Shown here piece by piece: positions 1-10,445 of a stretch of 64,000 nt of DNA. A program made the translations under genes and the position numbers. The notes under the pieces were generated by a model, which worked only from the letters and a program-made list of their open reading frames with translations, did not search any database and was not told the DNA's origin. Source of the DNA: Mytilus galloprovincialis (lineage: Eukaryota; Mollusca; Bivalvia; Mytilida; Mytilidae); the NCBI RefSeq assembly GCF_965363235.1, contig NC_134845.1, forward strand, positions 8,432,101-8,496,100. Direction: 5' to 3'. Numbering within the stretch: the first letter of the stretch is position 1; each line of letters starts with the position of its first letter.

Positions 1-30
1 TTCAATATTTTTGTGATTTTTCTTTTTTCT
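1..30 (+). repeat. 3' tip of retroelement family X
   Basis: The first bases match the terminal 'gtatttttgtgatttt' tail of the element that ends near 10055. This is the extreme 3' end of another copy, cut by the window edge. Confidence 0.4.
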
Positions 31-523
31 TATCATTATCATGTATATTGCCGAATAAAAAATCTTTATATCCATATTCTTACTAACGTCATGTCTATTG
101 CCGAATACAATATCATTATATCTATATTCTTATTTACATCATGTCTATTGACGAATACAAAATCATTATATCTATATTCTTATTAACATCATGTATATTG
201 CTGAATACAATTTCATTATATCCATATTCTTTTTATTATCATGTCTGTTGCCGAATACAATATCATTATGTCCATATTCTTATCATTATCAAGTCTATTG
301 CCGAATACAATATCATTATATCTATATTCTTATCATTATCATGTCTATTGCCGAATACAATATCATTATGTCCATATTCTTATCATTATCAGGTCCGTTA
401 CCGAATACAATATCATTATATCCATATTCTTATCATTATCATGTCTATTGCCGAATACAATATCATTATTTCCATATTCTTATCATTATCATGTCTATTG
501 CCGAATACAATATCATTTTATCG
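31..523 (+). repeat. 50-bp minisatellite, about 10 copies
   Basis: Units begin at 41, 91, 141, 191, 241, 291, 341, 391, 441 and 491, each opening with a form of 'atgtctattgccgaatacaa' and differing at a few positions. Because 50 is not a multiple of three, three overlapping open frames on the + strand are by-products of the repeat. Partial units recur at about 861-905 and 1645-1715 next to a shared 'gttcct' flank, so the array or a parent repeat is dispersed locally. Confidence 0.95.
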
Positions 524-719
524 GACCACAGAAGAATTATCACGTTGTGATTGGTTAAATGCCGTCACGTGGTGACCCCCTATGAGACCGTATTGGGTTA
601 GTAAGTTTCATATGGGGTTCATGACGCGTTAATTGCGACGTCATCTATTACCGTTGTTGTGTTTCATTGTTTATTTTTCAACAAAACGCCGCAGAAAAAG
701 TCCAGCGTCCGATAAATTC
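524..719. repeat. Unique/MITE-like spacer with G+C-rich arm
   Basis: The block contains 'tgaccccctatgagacc' and 'tcatatggggttc', which resemble one arm of the palindrome to its right. It is probably part of the same foldback element. No gene is seen. Confidence 0.35.
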
Positions 720-860
720 GTTATACGGTTAACTACTGACCCCCTACGGATCCATAGAGGGTGAATAAAATTCATAGGGGACTCGGCCTCCGGCCTCACC
801 CCCTATGGATTTTACTAACCCTCTATGCATCCGTATGGGGTCAGTAGCGAACCATATAAC
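720..860. repeat. Long imperfect palindrome (foldback element)
   Basis: The left arm (720 to about 785) begins 'gttatacggtt' and contains 'actgacccc' and 'catagaggg'. It is matched by the reverse complement of the right arm (about 796-860). The centre is the G+C-rich 'cggcctccggcc'. Both arms carry the same order of motifs with scattered mismatches. No coding sequence is present. Confidence 0.85.
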
Positions 861-1798
861 TTATAATATCCATATTCTAATTATTATCATGAGTACGTTC
901 CTGGTAAAGAACAGTATTAAATACAATGTGTTTAACTGAAAACAAATGTTGAACGTTTTGAATTTATTTTTAAATAAAATTAATATAAATAGACAATATT
1001 TAGCTATTAGTGTAAGTCAAACGTTACTGAGAATTCCGATATTGGTTTCAGAATCTTGTTGATTGTTTTGAATGTTTTGATTTTTTTGACATCAGAACGG
1101 TGTGTAAGGGATATGACAGAATTTTAAAACACGTTTATAATGAAGTAGATAGCAAAACAAAATGTTTTTCGGAATTGAGGGCGAAGACGGGTCAATTATT
1201 GCCAAAAATGTATTGATGTTAGTTTAGAAAAATATGGGTTCAGAAGGAAATATAGAGGGGCTGTTTAAATGTTAATACGATAAAAAAAAACTTGGATCCG
1301 AAGAAACGGGTTTAATCCTCCCACCCCCAAACTCTGCCTTTAACTTCTACGTAGAATTCAATTTTATAGAAAGCTTAGATAAACATCAAAAGTTTTTCTT
1401 CTAGAGTGATCTAAAGATTTTCGTATTAGCTGTTAATACTGAAATCGAAATTTGACAGATTAGACAATTTTATACTTGGATCATATAAGTTATCTGGAGT
1501 TGTTGGAATAACACTTTTATTAACTTCATATTAAACAAGATCGAAAATATTCTGTAAAATTAAGATTACCTTGTTTGTATATTTTATTTCACCTATTTCT
1601 CTAATAAGCTGCATTTGGATACAGCTATGTTGGAGTTTTCTTGATAATGTCTATTGCCGAATCCAATAATATGATGTCCATATTCTTACTATTAGCATGA
1701 TTATGTTCCTAGTGAAGATAGATAATACACATAATATTTTGTATTCAGATACTTTCTTTACACTCACATTGCGTTTGATAATTCTTTCTTCATTTCAG
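861..1798. other. Non-coding, likely intron
   Basis: AT-rich sequence upstream of a recognised splice acceptor at 1797-1798. Apart from two partial copies of the 50-bp repeat near 861 and 1645, nothing can be assigned. It is probably the intron before the first visible exon of the + strand gene. Confidence 0.4.
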
Positions 1799-1976
1799 CT
1801 GTGACGGAATTTCCATGTACCTTTCCAAGTCCATGGTCGAACCAATCATTTTCAATTATTTCGTTTGGTACTCATCTTGATTATTTGCAGTTTAACACTG
1901 ATTGCCAAACATATACAACTAACGTCGGAATGACATGGCTGTGTCATCAAATAACAGAACGCTTCCTTGTTGTCCG
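1799..1976 (+). CDS. Exon a of the secreted-type gene
   Basis: Acceptor 'tttcag' precedes it and donor 'gtatgt' follows. It encodes VTEFPCTFPSPW through TERFLVV, with three cysteines, and enters in phase 1 and leaves in phase 2. The open frame and both splice sites agree. Confidence 0.65.
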
Positions 1977-4900
1977 GTATGTTATTAATTACAGTTCTTT
2001 AATATAAATAAAAGACTTACTCAATCCTGAAAATTCTGAAAACAGAAAAAAAATAAAATAATCATCAAATGTGTCGATACCGGGGCCAGTTGATTGTTAG
2101 TTTCTGAGGATATCACCATTCATTAAGCCAGTTTTTTAAAAATTGCATACAACTATGGAAACGTTGCATTGAAATGTGTTGTTTTAAATTTAGGTAATTG
2201 ATTTTGGAATCATAAAACATCTCTCCCTGGTGCATAGTACTGGCTTTCTCATCTTGGCTTGTTTTTTTCTCTCTTTTTCATTGATAATTGTAGTTGTTTT
2301 AGAATTTGAAATCTAGCATCAATATGGAAATATCAATTGTAGAACTAAGAATAATTGTCGAATTAGGAATAACTGTCGAACAGAGAATACTTGTCGAATT
2401 CAGAATCTAGTGTATCATCATTGGAACCTCAAAATATAATTGTTTTTTCTTAATGCTCATTACTTTAGTAGTATATTCCTAAGATGATATCACTATGTAT
2501 TGTGGGAGAGAATAATGTTTGTTATTGAAGATTTCCCTCAGATGATATCACTATTTATCGGTAATACGTATATTTTCCCTTTGATCTTACTGCCTAATAT
2601 TTTCGAGTATCAACGTACTGGCTGTAACACTGAAAATATTAGGCAATACATTGCGTTACGTCATAACATTGCTTGACGTCATAATTACCGATAAACAGAA
2701 TAATAGGTAGTTGAGTTTTTGATACTGACTATATCATGTTGAATATCTTAACTCGCACTAACGGGCTCGTCTAGATATTCTTCATGATATAGTCAGTATC
2801 AAAAACTCAACTACCTATTATTCTATATGTATTGTTTGAGAGAATAATGTTTGTTATTGAATATTTCCCTCTGATGATACCACTATGCATTGTTTGAGAG
2901 AATAATGTTTGTCATTGAATATTTCCCTTGGATGATACCACTATGCATTGTTTGAGAGAATAATGTTTGTTATTGAAGATTTCCTTATGTGCGGGATTTA
3001 AGTCATCAACACTTCTTGACTTGGATAGATATGTTAGAAAAAAAAACTTAATAGAAAATATGTGTTTGAGTATTAAATTGCATGATCGACCGACAGAATA
3101 ATATTTCAAGGCACTATAAAACACTTAAGGGAGTACAAAACACCTAAGGGAAGGGAGTTACTTAAACTTAAATATTTCGGTCAAATAGTGAAAGGAAAAA
3201 AATGATTTGAATAACCGGATTATAATTTAGTACGCCAGACGCGCGTTTCGTCTACATAATTTTCATCAGTGACGCTCATATCAAAATATTTATAAAGCCA
3301 AACAAGTACAAAGTTAAAGAGCATTGAAGAGCATTATACCCCTTTACACAATGATGATATCAATTGAAATGGTATGCAAGTGATCTTTCGGAAGAGAAAT
3401 GGGTGTATATTGATCTTTAGCTGCGAATCAAATTGATATTTATACTTTTAGACTACAGGGTTCTGAGGACTTCTCATGTTATCCGATTTTTTACAATCTC
3501 CAAGGTGCTCCTTTAATGTTTACAATCGGAATAGGAGGTAAGTCGTAACTTTCTAATGAACTCAGTACACTTTGTAAGAATGTTTCTGGCATTTCTAAAC
3601 ATGTCTTATTTGTTAAGGATATAAATACAAACATTCAAACCCAATTCGATACATGTTTTTGTCAATAACGGCAAAATATCTTTTTTTGTGATTCGACCTA
3701 CCAAGTATCAGCAGTTAAGACGTAATGTACATTTTTACATACATCGTTCGAGTTTTTTTTTATTGCGCCACAGGGATAACAATTAAAGAGGCCACGTCAA
3801 TAAGACGCATGCCCAATTATTCAAAAATAACTGGAATTAACGTCTACTCTTCAACTAGTGACAGGGGTCTTTTACTTTCAATCAATCCCGAACTAGCTAT
3901 GATATTCGTTTGGACATCAATAACAAGATTACAACTATGATATAAATAGAGAATATCATATGGCTTTTTCAATATCGCATCCGTATTAACCCGAGACATG
4001 GTTGAGGGTTGATACGGTGTGTAATATTGAAAAAGCCATATCATATACACTTTATTATATAAAATATACCTAAAGTAGATGTTTTTTATGTGACATGACG
4101 TCATACAGATAAGGAGGTTTGAAATGACGTCATAAAGATTATAGGTTTGACATGACGTCATACAGATTAGGGATTTGATAAACCTTTGCAACCGTACTGA
4201 TATCGATACCATTATGGGTGGCTGATACAGCACGCTTGTCAATGATTGTATTACACATACAATTTATCTGTATTTACTACTAAGTATATAATAAATGCAT
4301 TTAGCACTCCATAACTAAACGTTCTTTATCGTTTAGACGAAGCCAAAACGTTTGCCAACCAAACGGGAGAATTTACAGATATATGTGAAGTCTGTAAAAT
4401 GCCAACTGTCTATGCGGTAGCTAAAGGTAAGGACAGTTTTACGAATTATATATTTAAAATCTGCTCATTCTATAACACAACATAGCATGCATCCTTTGTA
4501 TATTGAAATTTCTTTTGTTTTATAAACAATACCGTTGAAGATAAGAATGTGATGTGATACATCAATCAAAGCGATACATGTTAAGTCTGAACACACTTAA
4601 TATCAATGCTTGTTTTATATAACTTTTCAGTACACTTTGATACCTCATTTATTTCATTAAACGAACTGGTTTTATTTATGAGTGTAAAGCACTAGCATCA
4701 TATATTATTTCCTTTCAAACTTCTCAATTAAGCCCTACTCTGAACTTCTATTTTTAGATTCTCCTTTTAAAAAGATTTATCCAGGATAGATGTGTACATA
4801 ATATCTTGAAAGAGAGTCGTGAAAGATACCAAAGAGACATTCAAATTCATTAATCAAAAATACACTGACAACGCCATGGTTAATAAGAAAAGACAAACAG

Positions 4901-7900
4901 ACATATAATCATTACACATAAAATAGAAATACTAACGACTGAAAAATACAAAGCATACCATTGAATGATATCAGGTGCTCCGAAAAGCTACACATATACT
5001 GCTCAACAAATGGAACCGTCGTGTTTATATATAAACAAGTCTAAATTTAAAACAACGTTCAAACCTATGATTGAGTTGGATATTTTTTTTTATACGTACG
5101 CGTGTGAATCCAAAACAAATTTCTAGGTAGAGGAGTTCAAATACAACACTCACAACATTTCCAACAGACTAGGAAAGTGAAAAAGTATATTTTAACAAAA
5201 TGCATTTGACTAGCAGGACGAAAACGGATGTCGACTGACATTGCCAAATAAACAGATCACAAGATGTAACAAAATTTTAATTATATTCAATACCAAACAG
5301 AAAACAATAAACTTGTGGAAAAGATGAATTACCCAAAACAAAAGGTGAAAAAATTAACACAATATTTTTGAAAATTAATGGCTCTTCAGAGATGTTCGGA
5401 ATCGAAATGGTACTTTGAAGACCGTATAATTCACTCAAATTTGGGAAAAATTTTGAAGAGTCGGAAAAGGATCACCAGCTCATATCACTCCTGGTATCTT
5501 GTTATCTTTGTATCTTTCTATAATAATCATTGTTTGGCTGAGTGATACTCCTGGTATCTTGTTATCTTTGTATCTTTGTATAATAATCATTATTTGGCTG
5601 AGTGATAAGCCTGGTATTTTGTTATCTTTGTATTGTGATCATTGTTTGGCAGAGTAATACTCCTGGTATTTTGTTTTCTTTGTATCTTTGTATAATGATC
5701 GTTGTTTGGCTGAGTGATATTCCTGGTATCTTGTTATCTTTGTATCTTTGTATAATGATCATTGTTTGGCTGAGTAATAATCCGGGTGTCGTGTTATATT
5801 TGTATCTTTGTATAATGATCAATGTTTGGCTGAGTGATACTCCTGGTGTCTTGTTATCTTTGTATAATGATCAATATTTGGCTGAGTGATACTCCTTGTA
5901 TATTGTTATCTTTGTATCTTTGTTTCACGATCGTTGTTTGGCTTAGTGATTCTCCTGGTATCTTGTTATCTTTGTAACATTGTTATATATTCATTGCTTG
6001 GCTGCGTGATAATCCTTGTATCTTGTTATCTTTGTAGCTTTGTATAATAAACATTGTTTGGCTGAGTGATACTCCTTGTATTTTGTTATCTTGTTATCCT
6101 TGTATCTTTGTATAATGATCATTGTTTGTCTGAGTGATCTTCCTGGTATCTTGTTATCTTTGTATCTTTGTATAATGTATATTGTTTGGCTAAGTGATAC
6201 TACTTTTATCTTGTTATCTTTGTATAATAATCATTGTTTGACTGAGTGATACTCCTGGTATCTTGTTATTTTTGTATCTTTGTATAATGATCATTTTTTG
6301 GCTGAGTGATATTCCTGGTCTCTTGTTATCTTTGTATCTTTGTATAATGTATATCGTTTGGCTAAGTGATACTACTTGTATCTTGTTATCTTTGTATAAT
6401 AATCATTGTTTGACTGAGTGATACTCCTGGTATCTTGTTATTTTTGAATCTTTGTATAATGATCATTTTTTGGCTGAGTGATATTTCTGGTATTTTGTTA
6501 TCTTTGTATAATGATCAATGTTCGGCTGAGTAATAATCCTGGTATCTTGTTATTTTCGTATCTTTGTATAATGATCATTTTTTTGGCTGAGTGATATTCC
6601 TGGTATTGTGTTATCTTTGTATAATGATCAATGTTCGGCTGAGTACTAATCCTGGTATCTTGTTATTTTCGTATCTTTGTATAATGATCATTTTTTGGCT
6701 GAGTGATATTCCTGGTATTTTGTTATCTTTGTATGATGATCAATGTTCGGCTGAGTAATAATCCTGGTATCTTGTTATTTTCGTATCTTTGTATAATGAT
6801 CATTTTTTTGGCTGAGTGATATTCCTGGTATTTTGTTTCCTTTGTATCTTTGTATAATGATCATTTTTTGGCTGAGTGATATTCCTGGTGTCTTGTTATC
6901 TTTGTATCTTTGTATTGTGATCAATGTGTGGCTGAGTGACATTCCTGGTATCTTGTTATCTTTGTATCTTTGTATTGTGATCATTATGTGGCTGAGTGAC
7001 ATTCCTGGTATCTTGTTATCTTTGTATCTTTGTATTGTGATCATTGTTTGGCTAAGTAATACTCCTGGTATCTTGTTATCTTTGTATAATGATCGTTGTT
7101 TGGCTGAGTGATATTCCTGGTATCTTGTTATCTTTGTATAATGATCGTTGTTTGGCTGAGTGATATTCCGGGTATCTTGTTATCTTTGTATCTTTGTATA
7201 ATGATCATTGTGTGGCTGAGTGATATTCCTGGTCTATTGTTATCTTTGTATCTTTGTATAATGTATATTGTTTGGCTGAGTGATACTACATGTATCTTGT
7301 TATCTTTGTATAATAATCATTGTTTGACTGAGTGATACTCCTGGTATCTTGTTATTTTTGTATCTTTGTAAAATGATCATTGTTTTACTTTGCAGTTCCA
7401 GGATCACCTTGTAAGTATATCTAGGCATTTCTGTTTCAATTCATAAATTAAGACGACCAAACAATACCCAACTAAAATAACTCATCACCTTGTGTATTCG
7501 CCAGTTTCATTGACAGTTTTGAAAAAGCTTTATTGTTTTAACATCAAAGGACATGATTGTATCGTGTAGATGTCTGCCAAGGCAACTGTGGCATGTGTAA
7601 GTGTGTATTTTTATTATGCATGCAAACTTCATCGAAATGTAATTAAATATTCAGTTCGATCAAAACTTGTAACATATTTAAAAAAAAACAAAAAAAAACA
7701 TAATATTTCATACTGTTCACATGAATTGATGACATAATTACTTGTGGCAAAAAAAGTTAATGAACACATTACAGAAATATCAATAATTTGAATATGTTTT
7801 AAGCCTCACCCCCACCGACTCAATCCTGCGATACACCCTCAATGTGTCCCTCACCTGGTAAAGCATGTAGTGCGAATGACGTCATCCCTAAAGGTTCTGG

Positions 7901-8048
7901 ATGTCCAATTCCTACACCGACCACAACAGAACAAACAACAACCACGCCTGAACTAACAACAAGTGTGCCTATAAGTACTTCTGAAACAAAGACAACGACT
8001 CGTGTTTATCGCAGTCATTGCAGGAAGAGAAATCATCGACATCCTTAG
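1799..8048 (+). CDS. 3' part of a cysteine- and Thr-rich, probably secreted multi-exon gene
   Basis: Seven phase-compatible exons can be joined: 1799-1976, 3452-3537, 3774-3857, 4337-4426, 7396-7410, 7570-7596 and 7804-8048, each bounded by AG and GT. Together they give about 240 residues ending at TAG 8046-8048. The product has spaced cysteines (FPCTFPSPW, WLCHQ, DFSCYP, DICEVCK, VCQGNCGM, SCDTPSMC, ACSAND, GSGCP), then a Pro/Thr-rich stretch suited to O-glycosylation, then a short basic tail (SHCRKRNHRHP). Most junctions are phase 1, as is common in extracellular proteins. The start and any signal peptide lie to the left of the window. I do not recognise the family, and secretion is inferred only from cysteine and Thr content. 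The weakest call is the donor at 3858, chosen because it keeps frame; reading on would stop near 3938. Confidence 0.65.
2483..2988. repeat. 58-bp tandem repeat interrupted by an insertion
   Basis: Units of about 58 bp begin 'gatgatatcactat' at about 2483 and 2541. They resume after 2824 with further units at about 2873 and 2932. One unit is split by a hairpin-rich block. It lies in the intron after exon a. Confidence 0.8.
2555..2824. mobile_element. Hairpin-rich MITE-like insertion
   Basis: Two nested hairpins are visible. 'tgcctaatattttc' near 2590 pairs with its complement near 2632-2645. A perfect arm of about 42 bp at 2697-2738 ('agaataataggtagttgag...') is repeated in reverse at about 2783-2824. 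The block splits one unit of the 58-bp array. No coding capacity. Confidence 0.7.
3215..3330 (-). repeat. Dispersed repeat family V
   Basis: Contains 'acgccagacgcgcgtttcgt', then 'catcagtgacgctcatatc'. Further copies lie near 29035, 34100, 34385, 42920, 43265 and 50130, in both orientations. SINE- or MITE-sized, with no ORF. Confidence 0.8.
3452..3537 (+). CDS. Exon b of the secreted-type gene
   Basis: Bounded by 'tacttttag' and 'gtaagt'. Read in the frame left by exon a, it gives LQGSEDFSCYPIFYNLQG and then APLMFTIGIG. The other frames contain stops. Confidence 0.6.
3774..3857 (+). CDS. Exon c of the secreted-type gene
   Basis: Acceptor 'gcgccacag' precedes it. It encodes ITIKEATSIRRMPNYSK, then ITGINVYSST. 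The end at the 'gtgaca' donor is chosen because it is the only nearby GT that leaves one base and joins in frame to exon d. The donor itself is weak. Confidence 0.45.
3953..4046. repeat. Foldback palindrome of about 40-bp arms
   Basis: 'atatggctttttcaatat' near 3957 recurs as its reverse complement at about 4024-4041. The arms enclose a short loop around 'gagacatggttga'. Intronic. Confidence 0.75.
4091..4180. repeat. Three tandem units each with TGACGTCA
   Basis: A period of about 31-32 bp repeats the palindrome TGACGTCA three times, followed by 'taaagat' or 'tacagat'. TGACGTCA is the cAMP-response-element consensus. No regulatory role can be claimed from sequence alone. Confidence 0.7.
4337..4426 (+). 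CDS. Exon d of the secreted-type gene
   Basis: Bounded by 'cgtttag' and 'gtaagg'. It encodes EAKTFANQTGEFTDICEVCK and MPTVYAVAK, which contain a CxxC pair and an N-x-T site. Phase 1 at both ends. Confidence 0.6.
4427..5469. other. Intron, mostly unassigned
   Basis: AT-rich. Around 4817-4912 there is a diverged antisense match to the 3' tail of retroelement family Y ('gaaagataccaaagagac', 'acaacgccatgg'). Nothing else is recognised. Confidence 0.4.
5480..7390. repeat. 60/48-bp minisatellite, more than 30 units
   Basis: The unit is 60 bp ('ttgttatctttgtatctttg', then 'tataatgatcattgtttggc' and 'tgagtgatattcctggtatc'). Shorter 48-bp units lack one 12-bp 'tgtatctt' stretch. Both lengths are multiples of three, so long open frames appear on both strands; these are not genes. 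The array fills most of the intron before micro-exon e, and its last unit shades into the polypyrimidine tract of that exon. Confidence 0.95.
7396..7410 (+). CDS. 15-nt micro-exon e
   Basis: The run 'tttgcag' / 15 nt / 'gtaagtat' makes a near-consensus acceptor and donor only 15 nt apart. In phase 1 it adds V-P-G-S-P. It begins just after the last unit of the 60-bp minisatellite. Confidence 0.5.
7570..7596 (+). CDS. 27-nt micro-exon f
   Basis: Acceptor 'cgtgtag' and donor 'gtaagtg' flank 27 nt that encode (Y)VCQGNCGM, with two cysteines. Phase 1 at both ends. Confidence 0.5.
7804..8048 (+). CDS. Terminal coding exon g
   Basis: Starts after 'atgttttaag' and encodes SPPPTQSCDTPSMCPSPGK, a cysteine cluster, then a PTPTTTEQTTTTPELTTS region and a basic tail, ending in TAG. 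An AATAAA at 8178-8183 is a fitting poly(A) signal. The last codons and the stop lie inside a 41-bp tandem repeat. Confidence 0.65.
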
Positions 8049-8135
8049 TGTCATCATATAGTGACATGAGAAATCACCGACATCCTTAGTGTCATCATAT
8101 AGTGCCATGAGAAATCACCGACATCCTTAGTGACA
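8029..8135 (+). repeat. 41-bp tandem repeat spanning the stop codon
   Basis: About 2.6 copies of a unit that begins 'agaaatcaccgacatcctta'. The first copy contains the last codons and TAG of the secreted-type gene, and the others lie in its 3' UTR. Confidence 0.85.
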
Positions 8136-8177
8136 TAGTTCATAACAAATCCAAATATGTGGATTCAAAGAAGACAA

Positions 8178-8183
8178 ATAAAA
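8178..8183 (+). promoter_or_regulatory. Poly(A) signal AATAAA
   Basis: AATAAA lies 130 nt after the stop of the secreted-type gene, and U-rich sequence follows. Confidence 0.55.
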
Positions 8184-8253
8184 ACTATTTGATTTCACAG
8201 TTTTGTCACTTTTCAATCGAGTTACTCTCTGGAGCCTTCTCTTTCTTTTAGTA

Positions 8254-8440
8254 AATCTATACTATTAAACGAGAAGACCTCATTTTGTGTGTCGCTTCTC
8301 TTCCTTCCACAATAAATCTATACTATTAAACGAGAAGACCTCATTTTGTGTGTCGCTTCTCTTCCTTCCACAATAAATCTATACTATTAAACGAGAAGAC
8401 CTCATTTTGTGTGTCGCTTCTCTTCCTTCCACAATAAATC
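8254..8440 (+). repeat. Three near-identical 61-bp copies of the element's 5' end
   Basis: 'aaatctatactattaaacga' starts at about 8253, 8314 and 8375. Each is followed by the same stretch through 'cttctcttccttccac'. The copies are almost identical, so the expansion is recent. Confidence 0.95.
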
Positions 8441-8769
8441 AATCATCATGCCTCTGTGTCCTATAGGTAACATGTATAGTCGCATTTGTCATCCATTCTT
8501 ATGATTGAGTTATTTTGGGAGAAAAACGACAAAAAAGGAGTCCGGATATGATTCCGTCATCAGACTGAATTTTAGTCATAGATAAGACTTCCGGTTTAAA
8601 ACATGCACAACTACAACCAATCGTATGATAGATAACAAAGATGAAAAATAAATAAACCTATCAGAGCGTTCTCAATATCATGGTGTTTAGATCGCAAGAA
8701 CCACAACTATTATACCTCCTTATAGAGGACAATTATTTTTCGCGTTTATCTACATGTAAACTACGATTA

Positions 8770-10055
8770 TACTACTTTACTTATATCTCGAATTTGACTT
8801 ACACAGTCATCTCAGTACCAGAATCTATGACAAACGAGACGATTTTAATTTTGAAATCATAAATTTCCCCCACCTTAGTAGCAATATACCAACTTCACCT
8901 GCATATGGGATATATATTTCCCAACTTATTCGATATTCAAGAGCTTGCAGCTCCTACTCAGACTTTGTAATACGTCATCAGTGTCTGAGTAGAAAGTTGA
9001 TGAAACAGGGGTATGTCAAAGAACGTCTCGTTCTTTTTCTAAAAAAGTTCATCGGAAGGTACCAAGACCTTGTTGATAAATATTCCGTATCAACTTCTCA
9101 AATAATACACGATGGTCTTGATGTATAGATTCTTCGTACTGATGTTGTTTATCATCTTAACAACGTGTTTTACAGTTCTTTCATTTGTCTTTGTTCTATT
9201 ATTAATATTACTTTTACTGTTAAATGGTTTCATGTGATATCCGTTTCACGTGGCTCGGTACTTATACATCTCGTCAATGTGTTTGTATTGGCTTTCATTT
9301 TTTTGTGGTTTGTTTTGTATTTGCGACCTTTTGTATTTCTTTTGTTCTTATAACGTGACTCTGTACTTTAAAAGATCCCGTCAGTATGATATTGTTCTAT
9401 TATATGTCATTATGATATATTTCTATTATGAATTACAATATACGTTGAACCACAAACGTCAAAATCATTCAATCGCGTAGTGGTATTAACTATTTTTGGA
9501 TTCTTATAAATTCTATATATAACTTTTGGACTAGTTTAAATCTCGGTCTATTTCTTAAATTTATTCTTACATACTTTTGATTTTTTAACCCTGTATGCTA
9601 ACATTCCCAGGAAAATTTTAAAATTGTTTGTACGCACATTGAACGACAAATTTATGTGACGTATAAAATTTTCTGACGTCAGACACTCAATAAATGTGTT
9701 CGTAGATAGTAGATGTTTTTGTGTTCTGTTAAATTGTTCCTTTTAAAATTGTTAAACGATGATGACTGATGTACCCATATTTTGACTATTATATTTATTG
9801 TGTCTGTTTATTTAACGCATCAATGTAAAAATATCGGAAATTGATTAGACTGTCATTATAAAAGTGAGAGGGTTAGCGCTATAGAACCAGGTTTAATCCA
9901 CCATTTTCTACATTTGAAAATGCCTGTACCAAGTCAGGAATATGACAGTTCTTGTCCATTCGTTTTTGATGCGTTTTGTTATTTGATTTTGCCATGTGAT
10001 TATGGACTTTCCCAATTGATCTTCCTCTAAGTTCAGTATTTTTGTGATTTTACTT
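8770..10055 (+). mobile_element. Retroelement family X, 3' part with RT C-terminus
   Basis: One frame reads a 'DLHSHLSTRIYDKRDDFNF' stretch, then SNIPTSPAYGIYISQLIRYS, RACSSYSDF and FIGRYQDLVDKYS, and ends near 9128. The same order of motifs is seen in the RT fragment at 44230-44768, so this is the C-terminal part of a non-LTR/Penelope-like reverse transcriptase. The following 0.9 kb ends 'gtatttttgtgatttta' near 10047. Only this 3' part is present; the catalytic core is absent. Confidence 0.6.
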
Positions 10056-10056
10056 T

Positions 10057-10445
10057 TTAATATATAGAGACTCTCTGTATTCGGTCTACTGTTTTCTTTG
10101 AAATGTTAACGTTTACTATCTTAGAGGTCATGCCAGTTGCATATATATCAAGATAAGTAAAACATGTGACACAAGTACAAACAATCGTATGATAGATAAC
10201 AAAAATGGAAAATAAATAAGCCATTCAGAGCGTTTTCCATATCATGGTGTTTAGATCGCAAGAATCACAACTATTACATGTAAACTACGATTATACTAAT
10301 TTAATATATAGAGACTCTCTGTATTCTGTCAGGGGCTTTCAGTGTTAGTATAGAAAGTCCCTGATTCTGTCTACTGTTTTCTTTGAAATGTTTACTATTT
10401 AAGGGGTCATACCACTTGCATATATATTAATAAGTAAAACATGCT
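10057..10445 (+). repeat. Internal duplication inside the Helitron candidate
   Basis: 'ttaatatatagagactctct' occurs at about 10057 and 10301 with similar downstream text. Separately, 10178-10297 repeats 8616-8770 ('aatcgtatgatagataacaa', 'atcatggtgtttagatcgca'). Confidence 0.8.

Noticed and set aside
31-523. CRISPR array
   Set aside because: Units are contiguous with no unique spacers, and the host is a eukaryote.
141-575. Three overlapping + strand open frames of 105-144 codons
   Set aside because: All three are products of the 50-bp repeat. The translation is the same repeat in three phases, with no independent coding signal.
5602-7335. Open frames of 66-95 codons on both strands
   Set aside because: They lie in a 60/48-bp intronic minisatellite. 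Openness on both strands with unit-length periodicity is a repeat artefact.
9165-9480. Hydrophobic membrane-protein ORFs
   Set aside because: T-rich 3' region of a retroelement; overlapping frames with no start context or family.
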